Below, in pieces: positions 54,186 through 64,000 of a stretch of DNA of 64,000 nucleotides. The DNA lies in contig JARLJW010000027.1 in assembly GCA_031290985.1 (NCBI GenBank), positions 1-64,000 on the forward strand, read 5' to 3'. Each line of letters begins with the position of its first letter. The first letter of the stretch is position 1. This DNA comes from Verrucomicrobiia bacterium. GTDB taxonomy: Bacteria; Verrucomicrobiota; Verrucomicrobiia; Limisphaerales; UBA11358. A program made the translations under genes and the position numbers. The notes under the pieces were generated by a model. It did no database searches. It saw only the letters and a list, made by a program, of their open reading frames with translations, and had not been told where the DNA came from.

Positions 54186-54222
54186 GTTGAGTTTTTGCCG
54201 GGACGCGAGGTATTGTCTTGGC

Positions 54223-54675
54223 ATGCGCCGACTGTTAACCGTGCTGTTATTGTTCGTGACCATGGCGGCGTTTGCCGCCGTCACGGGCAAGGTGGTCAAA
54301 GTGCTGCCCTTCTTCCTGGACGAGCAGGGGCGCATTGCGAAATCACCCAGCCTGTTTGACCGCGACGCGTACCAGGTCTATCTGCGCGAACACACGAACC
54401 AGATCTCCGGCATCCGCTACGATGTGCTGTGGCAGGCGGAAACCGCCGGGAGCGGGAAATTGAAGGTCCGCGTGGAACTGCGCGGCACGCTCGCGGGTGA
54501 CCTGCCAAAAACCAAGACCCTGGAGGCCGAAACTGCGCCCGGCAAATCCGGCGGATGGACGGAAGTCAAATTGACGGGGGACGATTACCGGAGCTTCGGG
54601 CCCGTCGTGGCGTGGCGCACGACGCTGTGGAACGGGGCGGACCAGGTGGGCGAGCAAAAATCTTTCCTCTGGTGA
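54223..54675 (+). CDS. Secreted protein of unknown function at the end of the pseudopilin operon
   Basis: The product is 150 residues from ATG 54223, which opens on a signal peptide (RRLLTVLLLFVTMAAFAA). The mature part of about 130 residues is beta-rich, with VKVLPFFLDEQGRIA near the start and SFGPVVAWRTTLWNGADQVG near the end. No family is recognised, but the composition and codon use are protein-like. It is 37 bases after gspK and overlaps the next gene's GTG, so it may serve the same secretion machine. Confidence 0.7.
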   Translation: MRRLLTVLLLFVTMAAFAAVTGKVVKVLPFFLDEQGRIAKSPSLFDRDAYQVYLREHTNQISGIRYDVLWQAETAGSGKLKVRVELRGTLAGDLPKTKTLEAETAPGKSGGWTEVKLTGDDYRSFGPVVAWRTTLWNGADQVGEQKSFLW

Positions 54676-55214
54676 ATTCGTCGCCGATTCCCATCAAGAT
54701 CTTCTGCGTCTGCGGGCAGAAGTACGCTTTTGAGGTGCATCCGGACAACGGCCGGATGCCGGTGCCCGTGGCCTGTCCGGTGTGCAAGCGCGACGGAACG
54801 GATGAGGCCAACCGGATCATCACCAAAATTCTCAATGGCAAGACCCAGCCGCTGCCGCCGCCGAGCGTCAATGCGTTGCTGAACTCGGTGCAGGCCAGCC
54901 TGGCACCGCACCTGGTGGACGCGTTGAAAAACGCGGTGGTGCAGGAGCTGGCGGCGCAACGGCGCGATCTGCTGGCGGCGCAGCAGGCCGCCTCGGCGGA
55001 GTTGACCGTGCTGATCCAGCGGCTGGAATCCGTCCAGACGCCGCTGCTGGAACGGCTGCGCGCCTACGAATCGCGCATCGGGGAGCTGGAGAAAGAGCTG
55101 GCGGACCAGTCGAAGGAAAACCGCGAGCTGTTGAAGCTGAAGATCGACCTGCTGAAGGAGCAGGTGGAAACAGAACGCGCGGCGGGCCGGATCAAATTCA
55201 ACACGTTCAATTAG
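54672..55214 (+). CDS. Zinc-ribbon coiled-coil protein
   Basis: The product is 180 residues from GTG 54672, which overlaps the previous stop (GTGA). The N-terminus has paired Cys (CVCG and CPVCKRDG, about 25 residues apart), a zinc ribbon. From about residue 90 it is a long Leu/Glu/Gln-rich coiled coil (LIQRLESVQTPLLERLRAYE, then IGELEKELADQSKENRELLK). No membrane segment. It could be a cytoplasmic partner or scaffold for the pseudopilin machinery, but the function is unknown. Confidence 0.75.
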   Translation: MNSSPIPIKIFCVCGQKYAFEVHPDNGRMPVPVACPVCKRDGTDEANRIITKILNGKTQPLPPPSVNALLNSVQASLAPHLVDALKNAVVQELAAQRRDLLAAQQAASAELTVLIQRLESVQTPLLERLRAYESRIGELEKELADQSKENRELLKLKIDLLKEQVETERAAGRIKFNTFN

Positions 55215-55236
55215 GGCGGTTGTTTGTAGAGGCGGG

Positions 55237-55372
55237 AAAAGCTCCAAATTCCAAGCTCCAAGCACCAGAGAAATTTCAACCTCCAAACTTCAAATCGTAT
55301 TCGTGCTGGAGCGGGTAAAGAAGGTTGGATGCTTGTTTAGAGCCTGGTGTTGTTCTGGAGCTTGGGATTTAT
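55237..55372. repeat. CTCCAAG-type repeat with an inverted segment
   Basis: AAAGCTCCAAATTCCAAGCT, then CCAAGCACCAGAGAAATTTC, is followed about 80 bases later by AGAGCCTGGTGTTG and TTCTGGAGCTTGGGATTT, roughly its inverted complement (CTCCAAGC/GCTTGGAG-like and CACCAG/CTGGTG). A similar series lies at 42571-42627. It separates the operon from the convergent TPR gene, which ends at 55373. Confidence 0.6.
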
Positions 55373-56287
55373 CTATTTAGCCGCCGTCTTTTTCTCTTGC
55401 GCCAGCAACGCCTGCTCATAGCAGTTCAAGGCTTCATCGTAGCGGCGCAGGCGGTTGAGCAAGCCGCCCTTGTGGAGATGGGCGATCACGAGCGTATGGT
55501 CGGCGGTGATGGCGCGGTTGTAGCATTGCAGGGCCTCCTCCTCGCGCCCGAGTTTTTCGAGGGCGGCGGCGCGCTTGACGAGCGCCTCGGCACGTTCGGG
55601 GTTGGCGGAAAGAAATTTGTCAAAACATTCGAGCGCCTTGAGCGGGGCGCCGGCGTCGAGATGTTTTTGCCCCTCGCTCAGCAGGTCGGCGGGCTTGGCG
55701 GCCACGATTTCAGGCAGCATTTTCTGGCCGCTTTCAAGTTCGTTGATGCGCCGTTCGAGGCGGTCAACGACGCCGAGCAACTGGGCGTTGGCGGTCTCCA
55801 CGGTGGCGCGGCCGGGCGCGGCGAGCTGGTGGACGGCGTTGCCGTTGGCGAGGGGGTTGTGCTGCTGGGAGGAGATCTGCGCGAGCTGGGTGAAGGCGCG
55901 CCATTGGAAATAGACCATGAGGAGCATGATGCCCAATCCGGCCAGGCCGAAGGCACCCGCTAAAAAGAGGGTGGTCTGCTGCGTCTTGCGGGCGGCGTCG
56001 GCATCGCTGGCGCGCTGTTTGGTGACGGTGTCCTCGAGGGACTGCAGGCGGGCGGCGAGGGCGTCGGCATTGCTTTTGGCGGCATCCAGGGCGGCTTCCT
56101 GGGTCTTCTGGATGGCCAGTTGCGACTCGTGGATCTGTTCCTGGATGTGCAGGTAATTGTTCGCGACCTCCTCGCGCGTGACGCCGGGAGGCGTGGCCCA
56201 TTCGTTCGTGTCCGCCGCCAACAGGCGCGCCGCGAGGAAAACGCCCGCGACGGCGATCAAAAGTTTCTGGCTAAAATGCAAATTCAT
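55373..56287 (-). CDS. Membrane TPR protein with signal peptide and coiled coil
   Basis: 304 residues. An N-terminal signal-like helix (LLIAVAGVFLAARLLAAD), a coiled coil (residues about 40-100), one membrane helix (about 106-127, LAGAFGLAGLGIMLLMVYF), then three tetratricopeptide repeats in the last 100 residues (ALECFDKFLSANPERAEALV, EEALQCYNRAITADHTLVIA, YDEALNCYEQALLAQEKK). Probably a scaffold for protein contacts at the membrane. No partner is known. Confidence 0.78.
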   Translation of the reverse strand: MNLHFSQKLLIAVAGVFLAARLLAADTNEWATPPGVTREEVANNYLHIQEQIHESQLAIQKTQEAALDAAKSNADALAARLQSLEDTVTKQRASDADAARKTQQTTLFLAGAFGLAGLGIMLLMVYFQWRAFTQLAQISSQQHNPLANGNAVHQLAAPGRATVETANAQLLGVVDRLERRINELESGQKMLPEIVAAKPADLLSEGQKHLDAGAPLKALECFDKFLSANPERAEALVKRAAALEKLGREEEALQCYNRAITADHTLVIAHLHKGGLLNRLRRYDEALNCYEQALLAQEKKTAAK

Positions 56288-56428
56288 ACCAAGGCCTGAA
56301 AATCGTGGTTTGTCGGGGAAATGATGTCAAGCGCATGGCGGCACTAATTATCCGCAACCGGGAGCCATGCGGACGGTTGAAACGGCCTCCGAGTTGAAGG
56401 TTGAGGCGGCGTAAACGCCACGCCTTGA

Positions 56429-57192
56429 TCATTTTTTCAGATCAAACTCGAGGCGCGAGCGCGAGCCGGTCTGGACGTTTTCCATCAGAAACGTTTGTAC
56501 CTGCCACTGGCCGTTAACTTTCTTGAAATCCTTTGGCTGGAAAATCTTGAGCTGCTTTCCTTTTGCGTCGTAAGCGTAGGCTTCCACGATGCCAAGAGTT
56601 TCGGTGTCGATCCATGACATCACCCGCGAGTAGCCGTTGGTGGCGGGCTCAGGGTTGGTGCTTTCGAGCACCGTGCAGCCGCGGCTGCTGTGGACTTCGC
56701 GTTTCAAAACCTTTTGTTGGGGCCAGTGGAAGAATTCCAAGCCGAGATCGGCGAGGTAGAAATCCGAGCCGGCAAACGGGGCCATCATTTCCGCGTCAGA
56801 TAATTTGTGCGGGGTGGGAAACAAATGTCCCAGCACCGGAATGCCTCCGATCAACTCATATGTATCATGGGCATAAATGTCCGGTTGATCCGCGGCATGA
56901 ATGACACGAAGGCTTTCCGCTTTGTTGGTCCAGCTTGCCTGGTAGATGCTTTGCCAGTTGGTCGGGGTGACAACAGTCAGGCATTCCACCCGGGCTTCTG
57001 AACGGGTGCCGTTTCCATCCTTGATTTTCAAAACGCCCGTGTTGGTAAAATCATCCGCCGGCTGCATTGCTGAAATTATTTTCAGTGCGAGTGAGCGTCC
57101 TTGAATTTCCGCACCGGACAAGGCGTTGGTTGTCTGCGCCACCGCGCCGATGGTGACCAGCAACAGCATCGCGGCGGCTGCGGACAGGAGCT

Positions 57193-57196
<4 letters not shown>
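56429..57196 (-). CDS. Outer-membrane lipoprotein-sorting (LolA-like) family protein
   Basis: 255 residues with a cleaved signal peptide (AAAMLLLVTIGAVAQ). The mature domain matches the LolA-like/DUF fold found in many Verrucomicrobiota: a long series of curved strands with SDAEMMAPFAGSDFYLADLG and FFHWPQQKVLKRE near the middle and LGIVEAYAYDAKGKQLKIF later. Family members bind lipoprotein acyl chains or other ligands in the periplasm. Its start overlaps the lon stop by four bases (ATGA on the minus strand, 57193-57196). Confidence 0.75.
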
Positions 57197-59598
<2,402 letters not shown>

Positions 59599-59643
59599 GC
59601 CATTAGGTTAGAGGCCGCTGCGCCCAAAAAGTTCAGCCACGGG

Positions 59644-60066
59644 TCATTCGCCTTGAGTGATGGGAACCTTTTTACTTTTTGACTGGACCTGGCGTACGGG
59701 GGGCACGTCAATGCGCAAAAATCCGTTCACGTAGATCGCCTTGGCCGCGTTGAGGTCATAACCGGGCGGCAAATCGAGGATGGTTTCAAAGGGGCCATAG
59801 GTGATCTCCATCACCAGAAAACTGCAATGCGGGGAGCGGCAGCAATCGGGGCGGTTGCCGCTGATGCGGAGCCGGCTGCCATCGACAACGATTTCCAGGC
59901 TGTCGCTTTTCATGCCCGCCAGCTCGACTTTGACGACGAGGCCGGACTCGGTGGAGTAGACATCGGTGTTGGGCGCCCAGCGGCCGGTGGTGGGATCGCC
60001 GTTGCCGCCCATGGCGGAGCTGCGCGAGGTGAAATGAATCGTGGAACTGACTTTGGTTACGGCCAT
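59644..60066 (-). CDS. Small heat shock protein, Hsp20 family
   Basis: A 140-residue chaperone. The alpha-crystallin domain spans about residues 30-125, with VVKVELAGMKSDSLEIVVDG and YVNGFLRIDVPP near its end; the last strand has the usual G-x-L (GFLRIDV). The N-terminus is short and flexible. A CC-x4-C motif (PDCCRSPHC) in the middle loop is unusual for the family. It binds unfolding proteins independently of ATP. Its neighbour is lon on the same strand; a shared heat-shock promoter upstream of 60066 is likely but not seen. Confidence 0.9.
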   Translation of the reverse strand: MAVTKVSSTIHFTSRSSAMGGNGDPTTGRWAPNTDVYSTESGLVVKVELAGMKSDSLEIVVDGSRLRISGNRPDCCRSPHCSFLVMEITYGPFETILDLPPGYDLNAAKAIYVNGFLRIDVPPVRQVQSKSKKVPITQGE

Positions 60067-60096
60067 GATGATTTATTCCTGATGATGGTGAACTGG

Positions 60097-60258
60097 TCAG
60101 TGCGGGGTGGTTTTCTTGGCATCGGACTCGTGACCCTGTTCACAGCCACAGCCGCAGTCGTGGTCATGGGTGTGCTTTTTTTGGCCCGAACTGCGCCAGA
60201 CGAAAAACACAGCAATGCCCAAAACTGCCGCCAACGGGAGAAATTGCTGCCAGTTCAT
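60097..60258 (-). CDS. Small single-helix membrane protein with a His/Cys-rich tail
   Basis: The product is 53 residues from ATG 60258 (MNWQQFLPLAAVLGIAVFFV). One membrane helix, then a cytoplasmic-looking tail with KKHTHDHDCGCGCEQGHES, rich in His, Asp and Cys and likely to bind a metal. Ten extra residues upstream (to 60288) are in frame but less likely. It lies 30 bases from the Hsp20 start on the same strand. No family name known. Confidence 0.6.
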   Translation of the reverse strand: MNWQQFLPLAAVLGIAVFFVWRSSGQKKHTHDHDCGCGCEQGHESDAKKTTPH

Positions 60259-60406
60259 GCTGCCAACATAACTGCAATTAGGAATCACGCAAATGGAAAT
60301 TTTTCATGCTGATCTTAGTTCTGCTAACAATCGGGGAAAGCGGGGGGAAAGCAGGGCTTTAACATTAAGAATTTGAAATTTTGGCGCTTCGGCGTACGCT
60401 CCGCGC

Positions 60407-60832
60407 ATGGCCGAACCGTTCCGTCATTTTCACCGTGTCAGCTACGCCGAATGCACCGTCGGCGACCACATCTACCACTCCCGCTATCTGGACCTGCTGG
60501 AGGCGGCGCGTGGCGAATTCATGCGGGCCGCCGGCGCGACCGTCCGGCAATGGCAGGAGCAGGATTGCATCTTTCCGGTGATCGAGGCGCGGCTGCGCTA
60601 CAAATTTCCGGCCCGCTATGACGATCTGCTGACGATCGAGGTCTGGCCGACGCTGCTGGAGCGGGTGCGGTTGAATTTTGGCCACCGCGTGCTGAACCAG
60701 TCAGGAAAATTGATCTTGGAAGCGGAGACCTTTCACGCCTGCACGACCCGGGCCGAAAAACCAAGGAGGCTGCCAGAGGAACTGGCAGCCTCGCTGGCTC
60801 CGCAATTGGCGGTGGGACGAATCAGCTTTTGA
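60407..60832 (+). CDS. Acyl-CoA thioesterase, hotdog fold (YbgC/FadM-like)
   Basis: A 141-residue hotdog-fold enzyme. VSYAECTVGDHIYHSRYLDL carries the usual Asp-containing catalytic segment at the N-terminus (D-x2-G-H-V/Y-like; here GDHIYHSRYL), with YKFPARYDDLLTIEVWPTLL and SGKLILEAETFHACTTRAEK later. It hydrolyses acyl-CoA thioesters in the cytoplasm. Its last 11 bases overlap the 3' end of the convergent PEP-CTERM gene, and a minus-strand terminator hairpin is embedded in its last codons. Confidence 0.88.
   Translation: MAEPFRHFHRVSYAECTVGDHIYHSRYLDLLEAARGEFMRAAGATVRQWQEQDCIFPVIEARLRYKFPARYDDLLTIEVWPTLLERVRLNFGHRVLNQSGKLILEAETFHACTTRAEKPRRLPEELAASLAPQLAVGRISF
60756..60792 (-). terminator. 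Terminator for the PEP-CTERM gene, embedded in the thioesterase gene
   Basis: On the minus strand an 11-bp perfect stem (GAGGCTGCCAG with CTGGCAGCCTC) around a five-base loop is followed by CTTGGTTTTT. It begins 30 bases after the PEP-CTERM stop (60822) and lies within the thioesterase coding region. The thioesterase codons around it still give a plausible C-terminus. Confidence 0.7.
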
Positions 60833-61628
60833 CGAATTTGCGCCGGGCAAACGAGACGAGGGCAAGCCCGCCAGAGACGGCCAAACTGATGGAGCCAGGC
60901 TCAGGCACGACCACAACGGGGTCGAACCCGCTGACGCCAAGAATGGCGGCGCGCGGGAAAATGCCGTAATTATCCACGTTTCCGCCGTCGTAGGTCAGCG
61001 TGATGCTGTCCAGCCGGAATTGGGCATCTGCCTCAGGGATCTGAATGCCCGCCGTGTAAAGCGAAAAGGCCCGGCCGGTCTCGGAGTTGTATTCATCGAG
61101 CAGATCGATCCGGCCGAAGCTGTTGAATGTGCCGGACGCGCCGGGGTTGTACCAGTTGGCGAGTGTGAAGCTGCCGCTGGAGGTCGCGCCGCCGGCAAAA
61201 TTCAGCGTGTAATCCAGAATCGTGTCACCTTCAGCGCTGGTTCCGAACAGGAGCAGGCTCGTCAATGAGGCGTTGTCCGCATAGGAGATTCCAAGGGTGC
61301 CGGAGGTGTTTTCCGAGGAAATGATGAGGGCATTATTGCCGGTGGCCGGAGCCAGGCCATATCGGTTGCCGGCGGAATCGTTGATGGTCTGGCCGGCCGG
61401 CAAGGTGCCGCCATGGTTGCCGTGTGCGGCGTCGTAGGTGCTGTCGTAGAAGACGTTGCCCTGCGCATCAAACATCGTGGTGGTCGTGCTGCCGGCGGAG
61501 CCGGCGCCTTCGGCGATGATGTCGGCGTTGTAGCCGGACGTGATTGTCAGCGGGAGGGCCGGGGCCTCGGCCAGGGCCGCCGCGGCCGCCAGTAAAATCA
61601 TTGCCCCAATGCCGATGCCTGTTCTCAT
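60822..61628 (-). CDS. PEP-CTERM sorting domain protein
   Basis: 268 residues. An N-terminal signal peptide (GIGIGAMILLAAAAALAEA), a Gly/Ser/Thr/Asn-rich beta domain, then the PEP-CTERM tail: VVPEPGSISLAVSGGLALV, a hydrophobic helix, and RRKFVKS at the end. PEP-CTERM proteins are sorted by an exosortase in bacteria that make extracellular polysaccharide or biofilms. No exosortase gene is in this window. The mature part has no named function. Confidence 0.92.
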   Translation of the reverse strand: MRTGIGIGAMILLAAAAALAEAPALPLTITSGYNADIIAEGAGSAGSTTTTMFDAQGNVFYDSTYDAAHGNHGGTLPAGQTINDSAGNRYGLAPATGNNALIISSENTSGTLGISYADNASLTSLLLFGTSAEGDTILDYTLNFAGGATSSGSFTLANWYNPGASGTFNSFGRIDLLDEYNSETGRAFSLYTAGIQIPEADAQFRLDSITLTYDGGNVDNYGIFPRAAILGVSGFDPVVVVPEPGSISLAVSGGLALVSFARRKFVKS

Positions 61629-61726
61629 GCCTTACGGGTCGACGGAAATATAACCCTACTTTAGCAAAATCGTTTGTTCCGGCTTGCGCGGTGTGATTTC
61701 CTCTGCGAAATTTCAGCGCGCGCGCG

Positions 61727-63205
61727 ATGCAAAACAACAATTACCCCAAGCATTACTGTGGAGTTTTCGGCATTTTCGGTCATCCGAATGCCGCCGAGCT
61801 GACCTATTTCGGACTTTATGCCCTGCAACATCGCGGGCAGGAAAGCGCCGGCATCGTCACCTGTCACGACGGTCGGTTTTACAAGCACCACGGGATGGGG
61901 CTGGTCCCGCAGATTTTTGCGGATCCGAAGATCCTGCATGAACTCGTCGGCGACCGCGCCATCGGCCACACGCGTTATTCCACGACCGGCTCATCGTCGC
62001 TGCGCAACGCGCAGCCGCTCACGGTGGATTGCGCCCGCGGCCAGATTGCCGTGGCGCACAACGGCAACCTGACCAATGCCGCCCAGCTCCGGGATGACCT
62101 GGAACAGCACGGCCTGGTTTTTCAGACGACGGTGGACAGCGAGATCATCATCATGATGCTGGCGCAGCCGGAGCTTGGCGGCGTGGCCAATTCGCTCGTC
62201 CAGACGATCCGCCGGATCGAGGGGGCGTATTCGCTCGTCATCATGACGGAGAAGGAGATGATCGGGGCGCGCGATCCGCACGGGTTCCGCCCGCTCTCGA
62301 TCGGGAAGACGGCGAATGGCGCGTATGTGCTTTCGAGCGAGACGACGGCGTTCGACCTGATCCACGCCCAGTTTGTCCGCGATGTGGAACCCGGCGAAAT
62401 TGTCATCGTCAACGAAAAGGGGCTGACGAGCATCCAGGCCTTTCCGGAACATCAGCGCAAGGCGTTCTGCATTTTCGAATACGTTTATTTTGCGCGGCCG
62501 GACAGCGTCATCAACGGGCACAGTGTTTATGAAGTGCGCAAGGAGATGGGGCGGCAGCTGGCGCGCGAGCACAACGTGAAGGCCGACCTGGTCATTCCCG
62601 TGCCGGACAGCGGGGTTTGCGCCGCGATGGGCTATGCCGAGCAATCCGGCATCCCCTATGAGATGGCCTTCATCCGCAACCATTACGTCGGCCGCAGCTT
62701 TTTGCAACCGACGCAGCTCATCCGGGATTTTAATGTGCGGGTGAAGCTCAACCTGATCGAATCGCTGGTGAAGGACAAGCGCGTCATCATCGTGGACGAT
62801 TCCATCGTCCGCGGGACGACGTGCCGTTCGCGCGTGAAAACGCTGAAGGAAGCGGGTGCGAGGGAGGTCCATGTGGCGGTCAGTTGTCCGCCGCACATGA
62901 ATCCGTGTGTCTATGGCATTGATTTTCCCGACCGCAGCAAGCTGATGGCGGCGAACAACACCGTGGACGAGATCCGGAGGTATCTGAACGCCGACTCGCT
63001 GCATTATCTGACCCAGGCGGGGATGGTGGCGGCGACGGGCCAGCCGAAGGAGAATTTCTGCATGGCGTGCTACGACGGCAATTATCCCGTGGCGTATGAT
63101 CCGCTGCTGGACAAGCACATCATCGAACGCCGCCGGAAACAGACGATGACGCTCGGAGAGGCGGCGGCGAAGGAAGATGAGCAGATCAAGCTGTTGAAGG
63201 TTTGA
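61727..63205 (+). CDS. purF: Amidophosphoribosyltransferase
   Basis: A 492-residue enzyme for the first committed step of purine synthesis (PRPP plus Gln to phosphoribosylamine). A 10-residue propeptide precedes the N-terminal nucleophile C11 in HYCGVFGI. The glutaminase domain has GHTRYSTTG and HNGNL. The PRPP site is in VIIVDDSIVRGTT. Cysteines in FCIFEYVYFARPDS, CPPHMNPC and FCMAC fit the [4Fe-4S] cluster of the B. subtilis type, unlike E. coli PurF. Single gene; deoC follows about 160 bases later. Confidence 0.96.
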   Translation: MQNNNYPKHYCGVFGIFGHPNAAELTYFGLYALQHRGQESAGIVTCHDGRFYKHHGMGLVPQIFADPKILHELVGDRAIGHTRYSTTGSSSLRNAQPLTVDCARGQIAVAHNGNLTNAAQLRDDLEQHGLVFQTTVDSEIIIMMLAQPELGGVANSLVQTIRRIEGAYSLVIMTEKEMIGARDPHGFRPLSIGKTANGAYVLSSETTAFDLIHAQFVRDVEPGEIVIVNEKGLTSIQAFPEHQRKAFCIFEYVYFARPDSVINGHSVYEVRKEMGRQLAREHNVKADLVIPVPDSGVCAAMGYAEQSGIPYEMAFIRNHYVGRSFLQPTQLIRDFNVRVKLNLIESLVKDKRVIIVDDSIVRGTTCRSRVKTLKEAGAREVHVAVSCPPHMNPCVYGIDFPDRSKLMAANNTVDEIRRYLNADSLHYLTQAGMVAATGQPKENFCMACYDGNYPVAYDPLLDKHIIERRRKQTMTLGEAAAKEDEQIKLLKV

Positions 63206-63382
63206 GTGGCTCCGGTGATACGGGGTTTGCTACCGGAAACCTCATTGACGCCGCAGCTTTCCCCCGTCAGAATCCTGTAAAATATGAAAGTGTCCGCCTT
63301 AACAAGGGAGCGGCCAGAGTTCAATACTCGTCACTCATCGCCTGGCAGCCGTTTTTCAGCCGTGCCGACGGTTGATCAAATC

Positions 63383-64000
63383 ATGGTCGAGGAACGGGCG
63401 GCGTCGTTCACCAAGCGCAGCATCAAGACCTCCGCCAAGCTCGCTGGGCTCAAGCTGGCGGTGAACATGTGCGACCTCACCACGCTGGAAGGCAAGGACA
63501 CCCCCGGCAAGGTCGCTTATCTCTGCCGCAAGGCGCTCCAGCCCATGGAGGCGAAATACGATGTGCCAAGCTGCGCCGCCGTGTGCGTTTACCCGAACAT
63601 GGTCAAATACGCGCGGAAATTTCTGGGCGAAAAATCGCCGGTGAACATCGCGGCGGTGGCAACCGGTTTTCCCAGCGGCCAGTATCCGCTCCGCACCCGG
63701 CTCGAGGAAGTCCGCCGCACGGTGGTGGATGGCGCAGATGAGATCGACATGGTCATCAACCGCGCGGCCTTTCTGGCGGGCGATCATGCGCTGGTTTTTG
63801 ACGAGATCGCGGCCACGAAGGAAGCCTGCGGCCCGGCGCACTTGAAGGTGATTCTTGAGACCGGTGAACTGGTCACCTACGACAACGTCCGGCTTGCGAG
63901 TGAGATTGCGATGCAGGCGGGCGGCGATTTCATCAAGACCAGCACGGGCAAGGTGAGCCCGGCGGCGACGATTCCGGTGACGCTGGTGATGCTGGAGGCG
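63383..64000 (+). CDS. deoC: Deoxyribose-phosphate aldolase, 3' end beyond the window
   Basis: The frame runs from ATG 63383 (or a GTG at 63362 that adds seven residues) to the window edge, about 206 residues so far. AAVCVYPNMVKYA, then NIAAVATGFPSGQ and DEIDMVINRAAFL, are DeoC signatures. The Schiff-base Lys is in LKVILETGEL, and the assisting Lys in FIKTSTGK. It cleaves deoxyribose-5-phosphate to glyceraldehyde-3-phosphate and acetaldehyde. The final barrel strands lie outside the window. The first residues (TKRSIKTSAKLAGLKLAVNM) are typical of the longer bacterial DeoC type. Confidence 0.9.
   Translation, partial: MVEERAASFTKRSIKTSAKLAGLKLAVNMCDLTTLEGKDTPGKVAYLCRKALQPMEAKYDVPSCAAVCVYPNMVKYARKFLGEKSPVNIAAVATGFPSGQYPLRTRLEEVRRTVVDGADEIDMVINRAAFLAGDHALVFDEIAATKEACGPAHLKVILETGELVTYDNVRLASEIAMQAGGDFIKTSTGKVSPAATIPVTLVMLEA

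Overview
This 64 kb window reads as a piece of chromosome from a high-GC member of the Verrucomicrobiota, most likely from the Pedosphaera/Limisphaerales side. The lineage call is an inference. It rests on prepilin-like proteins with a [24 protein letters not shown] helix and a C-terminal ADGH motif, a PEP-CTERM protein, the MoxR/DUF58/DUF4129 set, a B. subtilis-type PurF, and many dispersed palindromic repeats. No rRNA, tRNA, CRISPR array, prophage or plasmid backbone was seen. Nearly all genes are housekeeping, envelope or secreted-protein genes.

Layout. 1-908 is repeat-rich and gene-free. 909-7445 is a polysaccharide-use neighbourhood: a secreted multidomain protein, a prepilin-like protein, a secreted GH13 enzyme, a sugar-nucleotide-epimerase-like protein and an SLC45-like sugar transporter. 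7542-11574 (minus) is a MoxR ATPase / DUF58 / DUF4129 operon. 11692-17979 holds a small lipoprotein, a secreted hydrolase, a frameshifted zinc-ribbon protein, a zeta-toxin-like kinase placed directly after glnS, and a DUF4178 protein. 18317-19460 is a purE-carbonic anhydrase operon. 19894-22243 has a phosphatidyltransferase and two peroxiredoxins. 22547-26839 is a BlaI-type regulator / lipoprotein / M56-secretin fusion operon with two visible operators. 26954-33428 has a receiver protein, aconitase, a rhomboid, a REP-associated transposase and an RsmB-like methyltransferase, with a 138-bp duplication. 33569-41893 has an M16 peptidase, an FG-GAP protein, a HAD hydrolase, a heme-binding chemoreceptor and MsrPQ. 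42251-48742 mixes pilin-like proteins, signal peptidase I, a LysR regulator and an alpha/beta hydrolase. 48811-49950 is a second gene-free repeat block. 49951-55214 is a GspF-H-I-J-K pseudopilin operon with two trailing genes. 55373-64000 carries a TPR protein, a LolA-like protein, Lon, Hsp20, a small metal-binding-looking membrane protein, a thioesterase, a PEP-CTERM protein, purF and the start of deoC.

The main biological interest is in three places. First, the operon at 22.5-26.8 kb joins a BlaR1-type membrane protease to a secretin-like C-terminus in one chain, under a BlaI-like repressor with paired operators. Second, at 30.2-33.4 kb a REP-associated transposase sits among its probable REP targets, one of them inside its own gene, and a copied rsmB 5' end now lies immediately before the rhomboid gene. 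Third, the zeta-like kinase at 14.2-14.8 kb is bracketed by two copies of the glnS 3' end, like a small insertion at that gene's end. Several unrelated families of palindromic repeats are scattered between genes, and at least one lies inside the leader of a pseudopilin gene.
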